Part shown: piece after piece, positions 27,034-36,176 of the stretch
Layout: each line of letters begins with the position of its first letter
Numbering within the stretch: position 1 is the first letter of the stretch
NCBI GenBank assembly: GCA_035489755.1
Contig: DATGZK010000048.1
Span: 74,403 to 138,402, forward strand
Length of the DNA stretch: 64,000 nucleotides
Origin: UBA9160 sp035489755
GTDB lineage: Bacteria; Myxococcota_A; UBA9160
Direction: 5' to 3'
Translations under genes and position numbers: made by a program
Notes under the pieces: model-generated
The model's input: the letters and a program-made list of their open reading frames with translations, nothing else
What the model was told of the DNA's origin: nothing
Databases searched by the model: none

Positions 27034-28863
27034 GTGGGACCCGTCTCCGCCCGCCGCAAGACCGTCTATGCCTGTCTCGGGCTCGCTGGGCTGACTCTCG
27101 CGCTCTACGCCGGAGCGCTGCGCTTCGACTTTGTCAACTTCGACGACCACACCGTCCTGCTCGCGCATCCTGAGCTTTACAACGGGACCTCACTGCTCGC
27201 GAGTCTCCGCCAGATTTCCATTGCCGGCTTCCCTCGAGAAGAGCCCCTGCTCCTGCGCGACATCAGCTGGGCTTTCGATGCGCGGCTCTTCGGCTTCGCA
27301 AACCCGCTCGGATACCACCTCGGGAACGTGCTGTGGAATGCCGCGAATAGCGTACTCGTGTTTCTTTTCCTGCTGCGCGCGACACGACGCTTCGAGCTCG
27401 CGCTTGCAATAGCGGCCGGCTTCGCGGTGCTGGCGGTACACGTCGAGCCGGTCTGCTGGGTGATGGGTCGAAAAGACGTATTGTCGGGTTTCTTTGTGCT
27501 CGCGGCGCTGCTCGCCCAGTCCTTCGAGCTCGAGCAGACCTCGCCGTCCCGCCGTCAGCTCTGCTACGCGGTGACGCTCGCGGCCATGGTGCTCGCACTC
27601 TTTTCCAAGATCGCGGCAATGAGCTGCGTCCTTCTTCTCGCCATACACTGGATCTTCCATCCGTATCTCGCGGGGCGGCGCGAGCCCAGGACGCCGCTCG
27701 ACTGGAGCCGCATCTTGCGCGAGTTGGTCCCGCGCTATGCACCGCACGCCCTCCTGACGACTGCGATCGTCGTCTGGTACCAGCACGCCGTCGCCCAGTT
27801 CGGCGTAACGGGCTGGCGAGGCCGTGGGCCGCTCGACCCCGTGCATCTCGCGAACGTGGCGAGCTTCGCTCCGCTTGTGATCGCCCAGTACCTGCGGTCG
27901 ATCGTATGGCCGACGCAGCTCTCGATCTTCTATCGCTGGCCGCATGTCGAGATCCCTCTTACAAACTTGCAGCAGCTCGCCGCTGCTGCGGTCGCTCTCG
28001 TCATCCTTTCAGGGGTCCTCTTTTGCTGCCGGCGCAGGCGCGACCTCGCCTTCTATGTCTTGGGCTTCCTCGCACTCCTGGTGCCGTACATGGGCATCGT
28101 CTTCGTCGATATCTGGAGAGCCGATCGTTACATCTATCTGGCCGCGCTCTGCGTGCTGGCGATTCCCGCCACGCTGCTCTGCGAACTCCACGCGCGCTCC
28201 GGCCGTGCGATGCGCTGGGCGATCCTCATCCTGGCGGCGGGATTCGGCCTCGGCTCAGCCGCCGCGACGTTCAATCATGAGGCCGTTTGGCAGGACGACG
28301 ACGCGCTCTGGTCCTACGAGGCGCATCTGAAAGAACCCTCGCTGCAGGCGATCCAGAGCCTCGCCAAGTTGTACGTGGAGCGCGCTGAGAATGAGACGAA
28401 TGCGATGCGCCGCCACGAGCTCCTAGACAGCGCCCACCTGGAGATCACGCGCGGCCTCGAGCACGATCGCGTGCTCGATCGCCGACCGAACGGCTACGCG
28501 ACGAATGAGCAGCTCCAGCTCTCGCATCTCTACGTGCTCCAGGGTCGCGTCGCCGCGATGGAAGGCGCGCCGCTCGAACAGCAGCTGGCGGCGTACGCCA
28601 CCGCCCACAAGATCGCACCCAACCGCGCCAGCGCCTTCATGCTCGCCAAGATCTACCTCCAGCTCGCAGGGAGGGCGCCTTCCGAGGAGCGCGAGCACCT
28701 CGTCCGCACGTCGCTCGATTATTTTATCGAGTACATCGCACAATCGGGTCCTGATCCCATCCAGCGCCAGCGCAGCGCAGCGATGCTCGCGACACTTTAC
28801 GAACAGCCCTACCCCTTCCTCAGCGACGAGATCCTCGCCGCACGGCGCAGCTACTTCCAGTGA
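27034..28863 (+). CDS. polytopic membrane protein, TMTC/GT-C-like, helical C-terminus
   Basis: A membrane protein of about 609 residues with roughly ten TM segments in residues 10-425 and a soluble helical C-terminus that may contain degenerate TPRs. The first extracytoplasmic loop has FVNFDDHTVL, the acidic pair typical of GT-C glycosyltransferases, and later AVHVEPVCWVMGRKDVLS recalls the TMTC O-mannosyltransferase family (HPVHVEAVAW, GRKDLLS). The GTG at 27034 is preferred because GAGGGG lies 9-10 bases upstream; a TTG at 26977 is also in frame. It would use a lipid-linked sugar at the outer face of the membrane. It overlaps the next gene as GTGA. Confidence 0.75.
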   Translation: MGPVSARRKTVYACLGLAGLTLALYAGALRFDFVNFDDHTVLLAHPELYNGTSLLASLRQISIAGFPREEPLLLRDISWAFDARLFGFANPLGYHLGNVLWNAANSVLVFLFLLRATRRFELALAIAAGFAVLAVHVEPVCWVMGRKDVLSGFFVLAALLAQSFELEQTSPSRRQLCYAVTLAAMVLALFSKIAAMSCVLLLAIHWIFHPYLAGRREPRTPLDWSRILRELVPRYAPHALLTTAIVVWYQHAVAQFGVTGWRGRGPLDPVHLANVASFAPLVIAQYLRSIVWPTQLSIFYRWPHVEIPLTNLQQLAAAAVALVILSGVLFCCRRRRDLAFYVLGFLALLVPYMGIVFVDIWRADRYIYLAALCVLAIPATLLCELHARSGRAMRWAILILAAGFGLGSAAATFNHEAVWQDDDALWSYEAHLKEPSLQAIQSLAKLYVERAENETNAMRRHELLDSAHLEITRGLEHDRVLDRRPNGYATNEQLQLSHLYVLQGRVAAMEGAPLEQQLAAYATAHKIAPNRASAFMLAKIYLQLAGRAPSEEREHLVRTSLDYFIEYIAQSGPDPIQRQRSAAMLATLYEQPYPFLSDEILAARRSYFQ

Positions 28864-29495
28864 ACCGGGCCAATCCGTACATTGGTGCCTATCCCTTCTT
28901 GAAGGGTCGACGGCGGGTTTGGCGCGAGATCGCTCGCTTCGTGCGCAAGGACGTACCTTCGGCGCACACCGTCGTCGAGCTCGGCGCCGGTTACTGCGAC
29001 TTCATCAACGAATTCCCGGCCACCCGCAAGATCGCCTTCGATCTCAATCCGGAAATGGCGGCGTTCGCGGCGCCGGAGGTGGAGCTGCGAACCGGTGACG
29101 CCACCACGCTGCCGGGAATCCAACCCGAAAGCGTCGACCTCGTCTTCGCGAGCAACTTCCTCGAGCATCTAAAGCAGGACGAACTCGACGCACTGCTCCC
29201 GCGCATTCGGTGTGTGCTCGCGCCAGGTGGTCGACTCGTCCTGATCCAGCCCAACTATCGGCTCTGCGCAGACCGCTACTTCGAAGATCCCACCCACCAG
29301 ACGATCTTTGACGACGCCAACATCGTGAAATTGCTCGCCACGCACGCTTTGCAGGTGATCCGTCTCGAACCCGGCGTGCTGCCGTTTTCGATGCGGAGCC
29401 GCCTGCCCCAATGGGGATGCCTTACCCGCCTCTACCTGTGCTCGCCCATCAAGCCGATGGCGGCCCAGATGTACGTCGTCGCGGAGCGAGCCTAA
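28860..29495 (+). CDS. class I SAM-dependent methyltransferase
   Basis: A 211-residue Rossmann methyltransferase. The SAM motif is VVELGAGYCDFI near residue 40, then IAFDLNPEM (acidic end of strand 2), RTGDATTLPG and DLVFASNFLEHL (post-motif). The GTG start overlaps the previous stop as GTGA, and the stop is 2 bases before the next start, so all three genes form one operon. A methyltransferase beside a GT-C protein and a GT2 suggests modification of a surface glycan or lipid-linked sugar; the substrate is inferred. Confidence 0.85.
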   Translation: MNRANPYIGAYPFLKGRRRVWREIARFVRKDVPSAHTVVELGAGYCDFINEFPATRKIAFDLNPEMAAFAAPEVELRTGDATTLPGIQPESVDLVFASNFLEHLKQDELDALLPRIRCVLAPGGRLVLIQPNYRLCADRYFEDPTHQTIFDDANIVKLLATHALQVIRLEPGVLPFSMRSRLPQWGCLTRLYLCSPIKPMAAQMYVVAERA

Positions 29496-29497
29496 CC

Positions 29498-30346
29498 ATG
29501 TGGTGCGGAAAGCGCGTATCGGTGGTGCTGCCCACCTACAACGAACGGGCTTCGATCCGGCAGTGCATTGAGGACTTCCGACAGACCGGCCTCGTCGACG
29601 AAATCATCGTCGTCAACAACAACGCGGCCCCGGGGACCAGCGAGGAGGTGGCGAAGACGTGTGCCCGTGAGGTGCACGAGCCGTGCCAGGGCTATGGCGC
29701 AGCGATCCGGCGCGGCTTCCGTGAGGCGAGCGGGGATCTCATCATCGTCTCGGAGCCCGACGGGACCTTCTACGCCCGCGACGTTCGCAAGATGCTCGCG
29801 TACGCCGAGGACTTCGATGTGGTCTACGGCAGTCGCACCGTGAAGGAGCTGATTTGGGAGGGAGCCAACATGGGCCTCTTCCTCAAATGGGGCAACTACA
29901 GCGTCGCGAAGCTGATGGAGTTTCTGTTCAACACCACCTCGCTCACGGACGTCGGCTGCACGCTGCGCTGCGTACGCCGCGATGCGCTGCGTCGCATCGA
30001 GCCTTTCTTCAGCGTCGCAGGCAGCTTCTTCGGCCCGCAGATGATGGTCCTAAGCATTCTGATGAAGCAAAAAATGATTCAGATCCCGGTGAACTACAGC
30101 AAACGCGTAGGGACCTCGTCCGTGACTGGCAACAAATGGGTGGCGTTCCGTCTGGGCATGCAGATGATCCTGCTGATCCTCGACTACCGGCTGACGAGCT
30201 GGTTCTTTCGCTCGCGCTTTCGGCGAACGCCCGCGCCCGCCTTGGGAGGGGTCTCACCAGAAGACGGCGCGTTGCGGCTGCCGACCGCAGATCTTGTCGC
30301 TGAGTTCGATGAGGACGAGGACAAGGAGAAGACGCGACAACGCTGA
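29498..30346 (+). CDS. family 2 glycosyltransferase
   Basis: A 282-residue GT-A fold enzyme resembling dolichol-phosphate-mannose-synthase-like GT2 proteins. VSVVLPTYNERASI opens the fold, EIIVVNNNAAPGTSEE carries the nucleotide contacts, and SEPDGTFYARDV holds the DxD-like acidic motif (EPD). There is a short hydrophobic stretch near the end (MQMILLILDYRLTSWFF) and an acidic, lysine-rich tail. It probably makes a polyprenyl-phosphate sugar that the TMTC-like protein two genes upstream could use as donor; this pairing is inference. The start is ATG 29498-29500, 2 bases after the methyltransferase stop. Confidence 0.87.
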   Translation: MWCGKRVSVVLPTYNERASIRQCIEDFRQTGLVDEIIVVNNNAAPGTSEEVAKTCAREVHEPCQGYGAAIRRGFREASGDLIIVSEPDGTFYARDVRKMLAYAEDFDVVYGSRTVKELIWEGANMGLFLKWGNYSVAKLMEFLFNTTSLTDVGCTLRCVRRDALRRIEPFFSVAGSFFGPQMMVLSILMKQKMIQIPVNYSKRVGTSSVTGNKWVAFRLGMQMILLILDYRLTSWFFRSRFRRTPAPALGGVSPEDGALRLPTADLVAEFDEDEDKEKTRQR

Positions 30347-30453
30347 ACGCGATTCGACCTCCCGCGTCGGAGATCGAGTCAAAACGCATTCGCGGAACAG
30401 GCGCAACAGGGCGACGGATCGCCCCCAGCGCTGCGCTGCCGTACCCCGTTGTT

Positions 30454-31350
30454 CTAGACTCCGCGCGCGTGGACCAGCCAGATCGCGGCCGGCATGTGGA
30501 GCGCTCCCTGTTGGATGAACGGCGCGAGCGCCTCGCGTACGCTGTCGGCGGCCCGCGCGCGGAGTTCGGGCCCCCCGCCGGCAGCCCGAAGTGCCGCGGC
30601 CCCGGGCCCAATCTCGAGCGCAAACTCGACCGCGCGACTCGGGTCACCGTCTCCGAGGGCTAGCGACAAGTCCACGCCGTCGATCACGATCTCACCAAAG
30701 TTCGCGCGGGACAAAATGCCCCGAACTCGCTCGGGATCGGCGAAGGCGAACGGGCCGGGCAGGTTAGGATTCGGTGGCGACATCGGCACGTGACGAGCGA
30801 TGGCAAGGGCGGGCACGAGCATCCATGGGTTGCGCTGGATAGGCTGCCAGCAAACGAACGCAAGGCGCCCGCCGCCACGGAGTGCGCGGCGCAGGTTCGC
30901 GAAGGCTGCCGTCGGGTCGGCGAAGAACATGACCCCAAAGCGAGAGAACAGGAGGTCGAAATCTTCTCGTCCGAGGTGCGCGGTTTGCGCGTCGGCGAGT
31001 ACAAAGGTCGAGTTGGTGAGCCCGGACGCCTTGGCTCGCGCGAGTGCCCGTCCGAGCATTGGGCGCGACACATCGACGCCGAGGACGGCGCCCTTCGGCC
31101 CGACCCGGTGTCCAAGTTCGAGGCTGGTCGCGCCACAGCCGCAGCCGACGTCGACCACCCTCTCGCCCGGCGCGGCGTCGGCGAGCGCCAGCACCCGCTC
31201 GCCGATCGGGGCGATCAGGCGATCGAGGGTCTGTTCGCGGGCCGCCCAACTCTCTCCCGCACCTTCGTTCCAGTATTGGATCTGTTCGGCGTTGGGTCCG
31301 GCCAAGGACGGCATTTCGATCTCGGTCACCCGCCCTCCCCTCTCCGCCAA
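30454..31350 (-). CDS. class I SAM-dependent methyltransferase (UbiE-like)
   Basis: A 298-residue methyltransferase of the type that reads IQYWNEGAGESWAAREQTLD at its N-terminus, seen in many small-molecule methyltransferases. SAM motif I is VVDVGCGCGATSLEL, followed by LGVDVSRPML and motif II/III LLFSRFGVMFFADP. It is convergent with the GT2 gene and lies downstream of pilD on the same strand, 34 bases after its stop, but probably has no pilus role. The substrate is unknown. Confidence 0.85.
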   Translation of the reverse strand: MAERGGRVTEIEMPSLAGPNAEQIQYWNEGAGESWAAREQTLDRLIAPIGERVLALADAAPGERVVDVGCGCGATSLELGHRVGPKGAVLGVDVSRPMLGRALARAKASGLTNSTFVLADAQTAHLGREDFDLLFSRFGVMFFADPTAAFANLRRALRGGGRLAFVCWQPIQRNPWMLVPALAIARHVPMSPPNPNLPGPFAFADPERVRGILSRANFGEIVIDGVDLSLALGDGDPSRAVEFALEIGPGAAALRAAGGGPELRARAADSVREALAPFIQQGALHMPAAIWLVHARGV

Positions 31351-31384
31351 GCCTAGGGGAAAGGCCCAGCGTTGCCCCCCGACC

Positions 31385-32260
31385 CTAAGGGAGGAGAGAC
31401 GGATGAGGAACGAGGATCACGAGGAGAGCACCCACCGCGAGCGCTGGCCCGAAGCCAAAGGGTGAGTTCCATCGGCGCGTGACAAGGGCGCTCGCCAGAC
31501 CGAGCGCAAGTCCCGCAATCGATGCGGCAAGAAGGGTCTCGACCACGCCGCCAGGACCAACGAAGGCCCCGATCATGGCGAGGAGCTTCACGTCGCCAAA
31601 GCCGAGACCTGGAAACCACGTCCAGTAGTCGAGGCTCGAGGGGCCCGGATACGGGGCGCCGTCTCCGGGCCAATGCTCGAAGGTCCGGCCCAGAGCCACC
31701 GAAAGGCGCGCGTGGGCAAACCCTACGCTCCACAGCAGGCCGCCGCCGAGGGCAGCGCCAGAGACCGACCGCAAGAGCCCGGCCAGATACGGATCACCGT
31801 GAAACGCTTCGATCGCCGGCACGAGGACGAGGCCCGCCGCGAGCCCGCCGACGGAGATTTCATCGGGGATGATCCGATGCTCCGCGTCGATCGCCCCCGC
31901 CCCCACAAGCATGGCCGCGAATGCGCACCACAGCACAGTGTCGATTCGAGGTCCTGTCTCGAGCGCGATTACCGCAAAGAGGACCGCTGTCAGCAACTCG
32001 AGCGCTGGATACCGCAGCGAAATTCGTGCCCCGCAGCCTCGACATCTCCCACCCAGCAGGAGATAAGACACGAGCGGGATGTTCTCATACGGACGGATCG
32101 CCCGCGAACACGCAGGGCAGCGTGATCCCGGCCAGACGATCGACTCACCGCGCGGCAAGCGGTGCACGACGACATTCAGGAAGGAGCCGACGAGCAAGCC
32201 GAAAGCAAACGCGATTGCGCCAACGGCCATGACTGACGGCGCGATCGCTGCGAGATTCAT
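31385..32260 (-). CDS. pilD: type IV prepilin peptidase / N-methylase
   Basis: A 291-residue eight-TM aspartic protease that cleaves the prepilin leader and methylates the new N-terminus. The zinc-binding tetracysteine loop is CPACSRAIRPYENIP plus CRGCG. Catalytic aspartates are in AIDAEHRIIPD and LGFGDVKLLAMIGAF. It should process both pilins encoded upstream. The order pilA-pilG-pilH-pilI-pilD matches the M. xanthus pil cluster, which supports the symbol. Confidence 0.94.
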   Translation of the reverse strand: MNLAAIAPSVMAVGAIAFAFGLLVGSFLNVVVHRLPRGESIVWPGSRCPACSRAIRPYENIPLVSYLLLGGRCRGCGARISLRYPALELLTAVLFAVIALETGPRIDTVLWCAFAAMLVGAGAIDAEHRIIPDEISVGGLAAGLVLVPAIEAFHGDPYLAGLLRSVSGAALGGGLLWSVGFAHARLSVALGRTFEHWPGDGAPYPGPSSLDYWTWFPGLGFGDVKLLAMIGAFVGPGGVVETLLAASIAGLALGLASALVTRRWNSPFGFGPALAVGALLVILVPHPSLLP

Positions 32261-32303
32261 GTAAAGACCCTAGCGCGGAGCGCGCAGCCTCGTAAATCCT
32301 GTT

Positions 32304-33080
32304 TCACCGAAAATCACGGCGCTCGAAGATTGCCGAAGCCGCGCAGAGCACGAGAACGACATAACCCGTCCCGTAGAGGATCGGGAGCCAGAAATCCGAG
32401 GCGGTAATCGGGAGGCCGTGGACAGCCTGCGTCGATAGATTGAAACTCTCCAAGTCAGGCAGTACTCGGTGCAAGAGCGCGGTGATCTCACGCACCGCAG
32501 CCACTTCCGAGTGCTGGCCGAGATCACGCAGATTGCGCGTCAAGTGTCCAATCAGATAAAGGCCGACGGCGAAGAGCGACGCGAGCGTTGGCGTCGTAAA
32601 CACAGAGAAGAGGGTCGCGAGCGCCACCAGAAGCGCGATCTCCATCGAAGCCAGGACGAGCGCAGCTCCATGCGCGGCGGTAAGGGGCGCTCCCGTGAGA
32701 AATGAACATGCCGCGAAGGCGGCCCCCATGATCGCGAGCTGAAGCACGAGCGTCGCGAGTAGCCCAAAGTACTTTCCGAGCAAGAACTCCGTGCGAGAAA
32801 GGGGCTTCGAGAGGATGGTGTAGATCGTCCGGCGATCGACCTCATTGTGGATGAGCCCGATTCCCACAAAGATCGCGATCGCAGCTCCAAAGATCCGAAT
32901 CGCAGCAAGCCCCACGTCTTGCAAAATCCGCTCTTGCTCCACGTAGGAGAGGGTCGATAGCAAGACGCCGGTTCCAATCAGAAGCACTGCAAAAAACACC
33001 AGGGTGTAGAGCACGCGGTTGCGAACCGCTTCCCGTACCGTGTTTCCGGCAAGCGTCGCAATGCGAACGAGCGACATCAT
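32304..33080 (-). CDS. pilI: ABC-2 type permease, PilI-like
   Basis: A 258-residue membrane protein with about six TM segments (LYTLVFFAVLLIGTGVLL, IRIFGAAIAIFVGIGLI and others) and the ABC-2 pattern NEVDRRTIYTILSKPLSRTEFLLGKY. It starts ATGA-overlapped with the ATPase gene. In Myxococcus, PilG-PilH-PilI form an ABC system needed for type IV pilus assembly; the same position between the ATPase and pilD supports this identity. A generic drug or Na+ exporter permease is the alternative. Confidence 0.82.
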   Translation of the reverse strand: MMSLVRIATLAGNTVREAVRNRVLYTLVFFAVLLIGTGVLLSTLSYVEQERILQDVGLAAIRIFGAAIAIFVGIGLIHNEVDRRTIYTILSKPLSRTEFLLGKYFGLLATLVLQLAIMGAAFAACSFLTGAPLTAAHGAALVLASMEIALLVALATLFSVFTTPTLASLFAVGLYLIGHLTRNLRDLGQHSEVAAVREITALLHRVLPDLESFNLSTQAVHGLPITASDFWLPILYGTGYVVLVLCAASAIFERRDFR

Positions 33081-34042
33081 CGGGCGTCCTCTGGCGCCTG
33101 CGGAAGGCCCACCGCTGAGAGGAAGATCGTTTCGAGCGAGGCGCGGTGCGCGGCGACCGACACGACCTCGGCACCCGCTTCCAGCGCTTCGCGCAGGACC
33201 GCGGAAACATCCTTTTCTGCGACACGCACTTCGAGCCGGTCCCCGACTGCCCGAAGCACGGCACCGCGTTCCTCAAAGCGGCTCGCAAGCTCGGCCCGGA
33301 GGCTCGCGAAGACGATATCGGTCTCACTCCTTCCCGCTCCGAGGAACTGTTGTGTGGTCCCCTCGTAGCGGATCTTGCCCTTCACGATAATCGCAACCCG
33401 ATCGCACACCATTTCCACGTCTGTGAGGATGTGGGTATTCATGAAAACCGTCTTCCCCTCTTCGCGAAGGCGCAAAATCAGATCCCGGATCTCCTTGCGG
33501 CCGATCGGATCGAGGCCGCTCATCGGCTCATCGAGGAACACGACGCGCGGATCGTGCACCAATGCCTGTGCAATCCCGATGCGCTGGAGCATCCCCTTCG
33601 AATACGTCCGGAGCCGCGAATCGGCAGCGTGTACGAGGCTCACCCACTCAAGAAGAGTGTCGACCCGTTTCCCGATGAGCCCACGCGGAAGCCCGGACAG
33701 CCGCGCATAGAACTTCAGGATCTCGCGGCCCGTCAGGTAGTCGTAGAAGTACGGATTTTCGGGAAGGAAGCCGACGTGCCTTCGGAACTCGGTCTCACGC
33801 ACGTCGTGCCCGACGATCGCAGCGCGACCCTCAGTGGCGAAGATCAGACCCATGAGGATCTTGAGCGTCGTGGTCTTGCCAGCACCGTTTGGACCGACAA
33901 AACCGAAGATCTCGCCTTCGCGCACGGAGAACGAGATTCGGTCCAGCACACGCTTCCGGCGTACGCCGAGGCCCACACGGAAATCCTTGACCAAGCCCTC
34001 GACCCGCACGACCTCTGCACGCGATCCCCGCGACGCGCTCAC
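33077..34042 (-). CDS. pilH: ABC transporter ATPase, PilH-like
   Basis: A 321-residue ABC ATPase. Walker A is GPNGAGKTT, the signature is YSKGMLQRIGIAQ (the usual LSGGQ is degenerate, as in many ABC-2 exporters), Walker B is VVFLDEPMSGLDP and the switch His is in NTHILTDVE. An additional C-terminal domain of about 80 residues follows the nucleotide-binding domain. The GTG start overlaps the pilG-like stop as GTGA. By position and family it corresponds to M. xanthus PilH; the transported substrate in pilus biogenesis is not known. Confidence 0.85.
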   Translation of the reverse strand: MSASRGSRAEVVRVEGLVKDFRVGLGVRRKRVLDRISFSVREGEIFGFVGPNGAGKTTTLKILMGLIFATEGRAAIVGHDVRETEFRRHVGFLPENPYFYDYLTGREILKFYARLSGLPRGLIGKRVDTLLEWVSLVHAADSRLRTYSKGMLQRIGIAQALVHDPRVVFLDEPMSGLDPIGRKEIRDLILRLREEGKTVFMNTHILTDVEMVCDRVAIIVKGKIRYEGTTQQFLGAGRSETDIVFASLRAELASRFEERGAVLRAVGDRLEVRVAEKDVSAVLREALEAGAEVVSVAAHRASLETIFLSAVGLPQAPEDAR

Positions 34043-34965
34043 TTCGCAGCCGCCTCCGATTTACGCTCGTCGCGCCAGCGCGCTCGCCGCTCTTCATCGA
34101 TTGGGTTCCGGTGCACAACGTACCGGCTGCCGTAATACGTCGACACGATCTCTCCCGCCTCGCTCAGCTTCCACTCCCAGCCATTCGGCTCGGCGGGGAT
34201 CTGGCTTAAGACGGGGCTTGGGCCGGCGAGGAGATCCTCGACCGCCGTGATGTCCCGGCTGTTGCGCCACTTGAACTCCGCACGCGCTTGTTCGAGGAAT
34301 CGGGCTCGGCGCTCGGTCTCGATCTCGTCGAGAGCCTTCTCGTATTCTGCCCGCGTGTAGCCATCTGGCGCACGTTGGGCGAGCTCTTCCAAGAAGATCG
34401 CCGCGGAGTCGAGGCCATCGCTCTGCGAGCGGAGCCTCGCAACCAATCGGGAGAGGTACCGCGGCGAGTCTGCGAAGTGTGTGGCCGGTTCCAGCGTTTC
34501 AGCAGCGGCTTCGTTCTCTTCGAGGTAGTAGAACTGATTAAAGCCGAGATAGAAGCGATTGCGCCAGTCCTCGGGGTGGTAGGCAATGCCCCGGCGCAGA
34601 AGGTCGTTTGCGTGCCGGACATTTTTTTCGCTGTCGGTCATCCAGACTGCGCCGAAGCGGTAGGGATGATCGACCCAAGGATCGAGCTCGGTCACCACGT
34701 CGAGGAGCTTCCCGATGTGCGTGGCATGCCGGGAAAGATCGGATTCGCCACCACCCGCGAGCTGTACGGCTTGGAGCCAGTAGTAATCAGCGGCGAGTGC
34801 GGTGAAGCCGAACGAGGCGCTGCGCACCAGCTCAGGAGGAGGCACGAAGCTTTCATCTTGCTCTGTTTCGCCGGGGGTGCTGAGGTGCGCGTGCGCCCAC
34901 CCGGTGGTCGCCACGAGGGCGACTAGGACGAGCGTACGGAGGGTCTTTGAAGGCCGTGTGCGCAA
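34039..34965 (-). CDS. pilG: TPR-like exported protein, PilG-like
   Basis: About 308 residues with an N-terminal signal or anchor (TLRTLVLVALVATTGWAHAH) and a helical body with TPR-like repeats (LLRRGIAYHPEDWRNRFYLGF). The frame is open far upstream but that part runs into the pilin gene. The TTG at 34963-34965, preceded by AAGGA, gives a sensible signal peptide and starts 31 bases after the pilin stop. Its place between pilA and the ABC pair is that of M. xanthus PilG; the symbol rests on context more than on sequence recall. Confidence 0.72.
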   Translation of the reverse strand: MRTRPSKTLRTLVLVALVATTGWAHAHLSTPGETEQDESFVPPPELVRSASFGFTALAADYYWLQAVQLAGGGESDLSRHATHIGKLLDVVTELDPWVDHPYRFGAVWMTDSEKNVRHANDLLRRGIAYHPEDWRNRFYLGFNQFYYLEENEAAAETLEPATHFADSPRYLSRLVARLRSQSDGLDSAAIFLEELAQRAPDGYTRAEYEKALDEIETERRARFLEQARAEFKWRNSRDITAVEDLLAGPSPVLSQIPAEPNGWEWKLSEAGEIVSTYYGSRYVVHRNPIDEERRARWRDERKSEAAAK

Positions 34966-34996
34966 TGAGCCCCAATCCTTCTCGTTGCGCGAGATG

Positions 34997-35545
34997 TCAG
35001 AATGGGGCACCCGGAGGGATGAGGTCCGTAAAGGTCGCGGGCTGATTGTACTTCGCCGCGACGGGAAGCTGCCCGAAGAGGACGTCAGGGCATGCCGAGC
35101 CGGGGACGCCACGAGCATAAAGGACCGTGGCGACGGCGCCATCTGCGTCCACATCTCCGTAGGCGGCCGCCGTCATGCAGGTATTCACCGGACAAGTGCA
35201 GCCATTCACGCTTGAGTTCGTGCTGTAATCGTAGAAGACGGCGCCTTCAGGCGTCCATCCAAGGGTGCTGAATGCCGCCTGAGCGGCCGGGCTCCATTGG
35301 CGCTTCTGTATGCCGTTGATCCCCCCAGGTACCGGTGCAATCGTGACGTAGGCCTGATACTCGGAGTAGTAGGCATCCCCGGTCTGGATGATCGCGAAGA
35401 CATTCGTGTTCGCCTCCGCGCGTCGTGAGCGGGCCTGATAGGTTAGAAAGCTGGGAATTGCAATCGCGGCGAGGATACCGATGATCGACACCACGATCAT
35501 GACTTCGACGAGGGTAAAGCCCCCTCGGCGGCTGCGCAGCGACAT
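34997..35545 (-). CDS. pilA: type IV pilin, second copy, cysteine-rich
   Basis: A 182-residue prepilin. The leader MSLRSRRGG is cleaved before FTLVEVMIVVSIIGILAAIA, with Glu5 conserved. The start ATG at 35543-35545 has GGAG six bases upstream; the ATG 12 bases earlier does not. The globular part shares the layout of the neighbouring pilin (YYSEYQAYV, LGWTPEGAVFYDY, DVDADG) but carries an extra cluster GCTCPVNTC. It lies 76 bases downstream of the first pilin in the same transcript. A short palindrome (35576-35590) in that gap could modulate relative expression. Confidence 0.92.
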   Translation of the reverse strand: MSLRSRRGGFTLVEVMIVVSIIGILAAIAIPSFLTYQARSRRAEANTNVFAIIQTGDAYYSEYQAYVTIAPVPGGINGIQKRQWSPAAQAAFSTLGWTPEGAVFYDYSTNSSVNGCTCPVNTCMTAAAYGDVDADGAVATVLYARGVPGSACPDVLFGQLPVAAKYNQPATFTDLIPPGAPF

Positions 35546-35621
35546 GGCTCTCTCCATCGTGGTGAGGGAAGAAGGGAGGGCCAGGCCCTCGCAGCACCCG
35601 GCCCTCCGTCCTACACAGGCT

Positions 35622-36176
35622 CTAGAACACGCTCTGGCCGTCGGTTGCCGCGCAGGGCCCCACGGTGTTGAGCAGGTCGGCAGCCATCGTCCCCGCGTCC
35701 CACGAACCCGTGGTCACGCAGGTTCCGAAGGGAACCGCGATGCCGGGGCCGGCGGCGATCGCCGGGTGGATGTAGCCGAAGTTGGAGAGCGTCCCGTCGC
35801 CGTCGAGGTCGCCCTGGGCGGCCGAAGAGAACGCGCCAGCGTTCGCGCCGGCACCGATGGCGACACCGTACACGAAGAAGACCTCACCCTCGGGCGACCA
35901 GCCAAGTTGGTCGAACCCCGAACCCGCCGTCCACACGCGCTTGAGGTTGCCGGGGGCACCCGCCGGGTTCTGAGCGGACGCGACGTAGGTGCTGTACTCC
36001 GAGAAGTACCCTTCCTCGGCCGTACGGACTGCGGCGAGATTGGCCTTCGCCTCACCGGTCTTGCTGCGCAGCTGGAAGCGCAGGAAGTTCGGAATGGCGA
36101 TCGCCGCCAAGATACCAATGATGGCGACGACGATCATTAGCTCGATGAGGGTGAAACCCTCGCGACGCTTCGTCAT
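35622..36176 (-). CDS. pilA: type IV pilin, first copy (probable major pilin)
   Basis: A 184-residue prepilin with leader MTKRREG, cleavage before FTLIELMIVVAIIGILAAIAI and Glu5 conserved. GGGAG eight bases before ATG 36174-36176 fixes the start. The C-terminal domain contains EGYFSEYSTYV, LGWSPEGEVFFVYG and the calcium-site-like DLDGDG. A disulfide pair is likely between the cysteines in FGTCVTT and VGPCAA. It is first behind a canonical sigma-54 promoter, so it is likely the major, regulated pilin. Confidence 0.94.
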   Translation of the reverse strand: MTKRREGFTLIELMIVVAIIGILAAIAIPNFLRFQLRSKTGEAKANLAAVRTAEEGYFSEYSTYVASAQNPAGAPGNLKRVWTAGSGFDQLGWSPEGEVFFVYGVAIGAGANAGAFSSAAQGDLDGDGTLSNFGYIHPAIAAGPGIAVPFGTCVTTGSWDAGTMAADLLNTVGPCAATDGQSVF

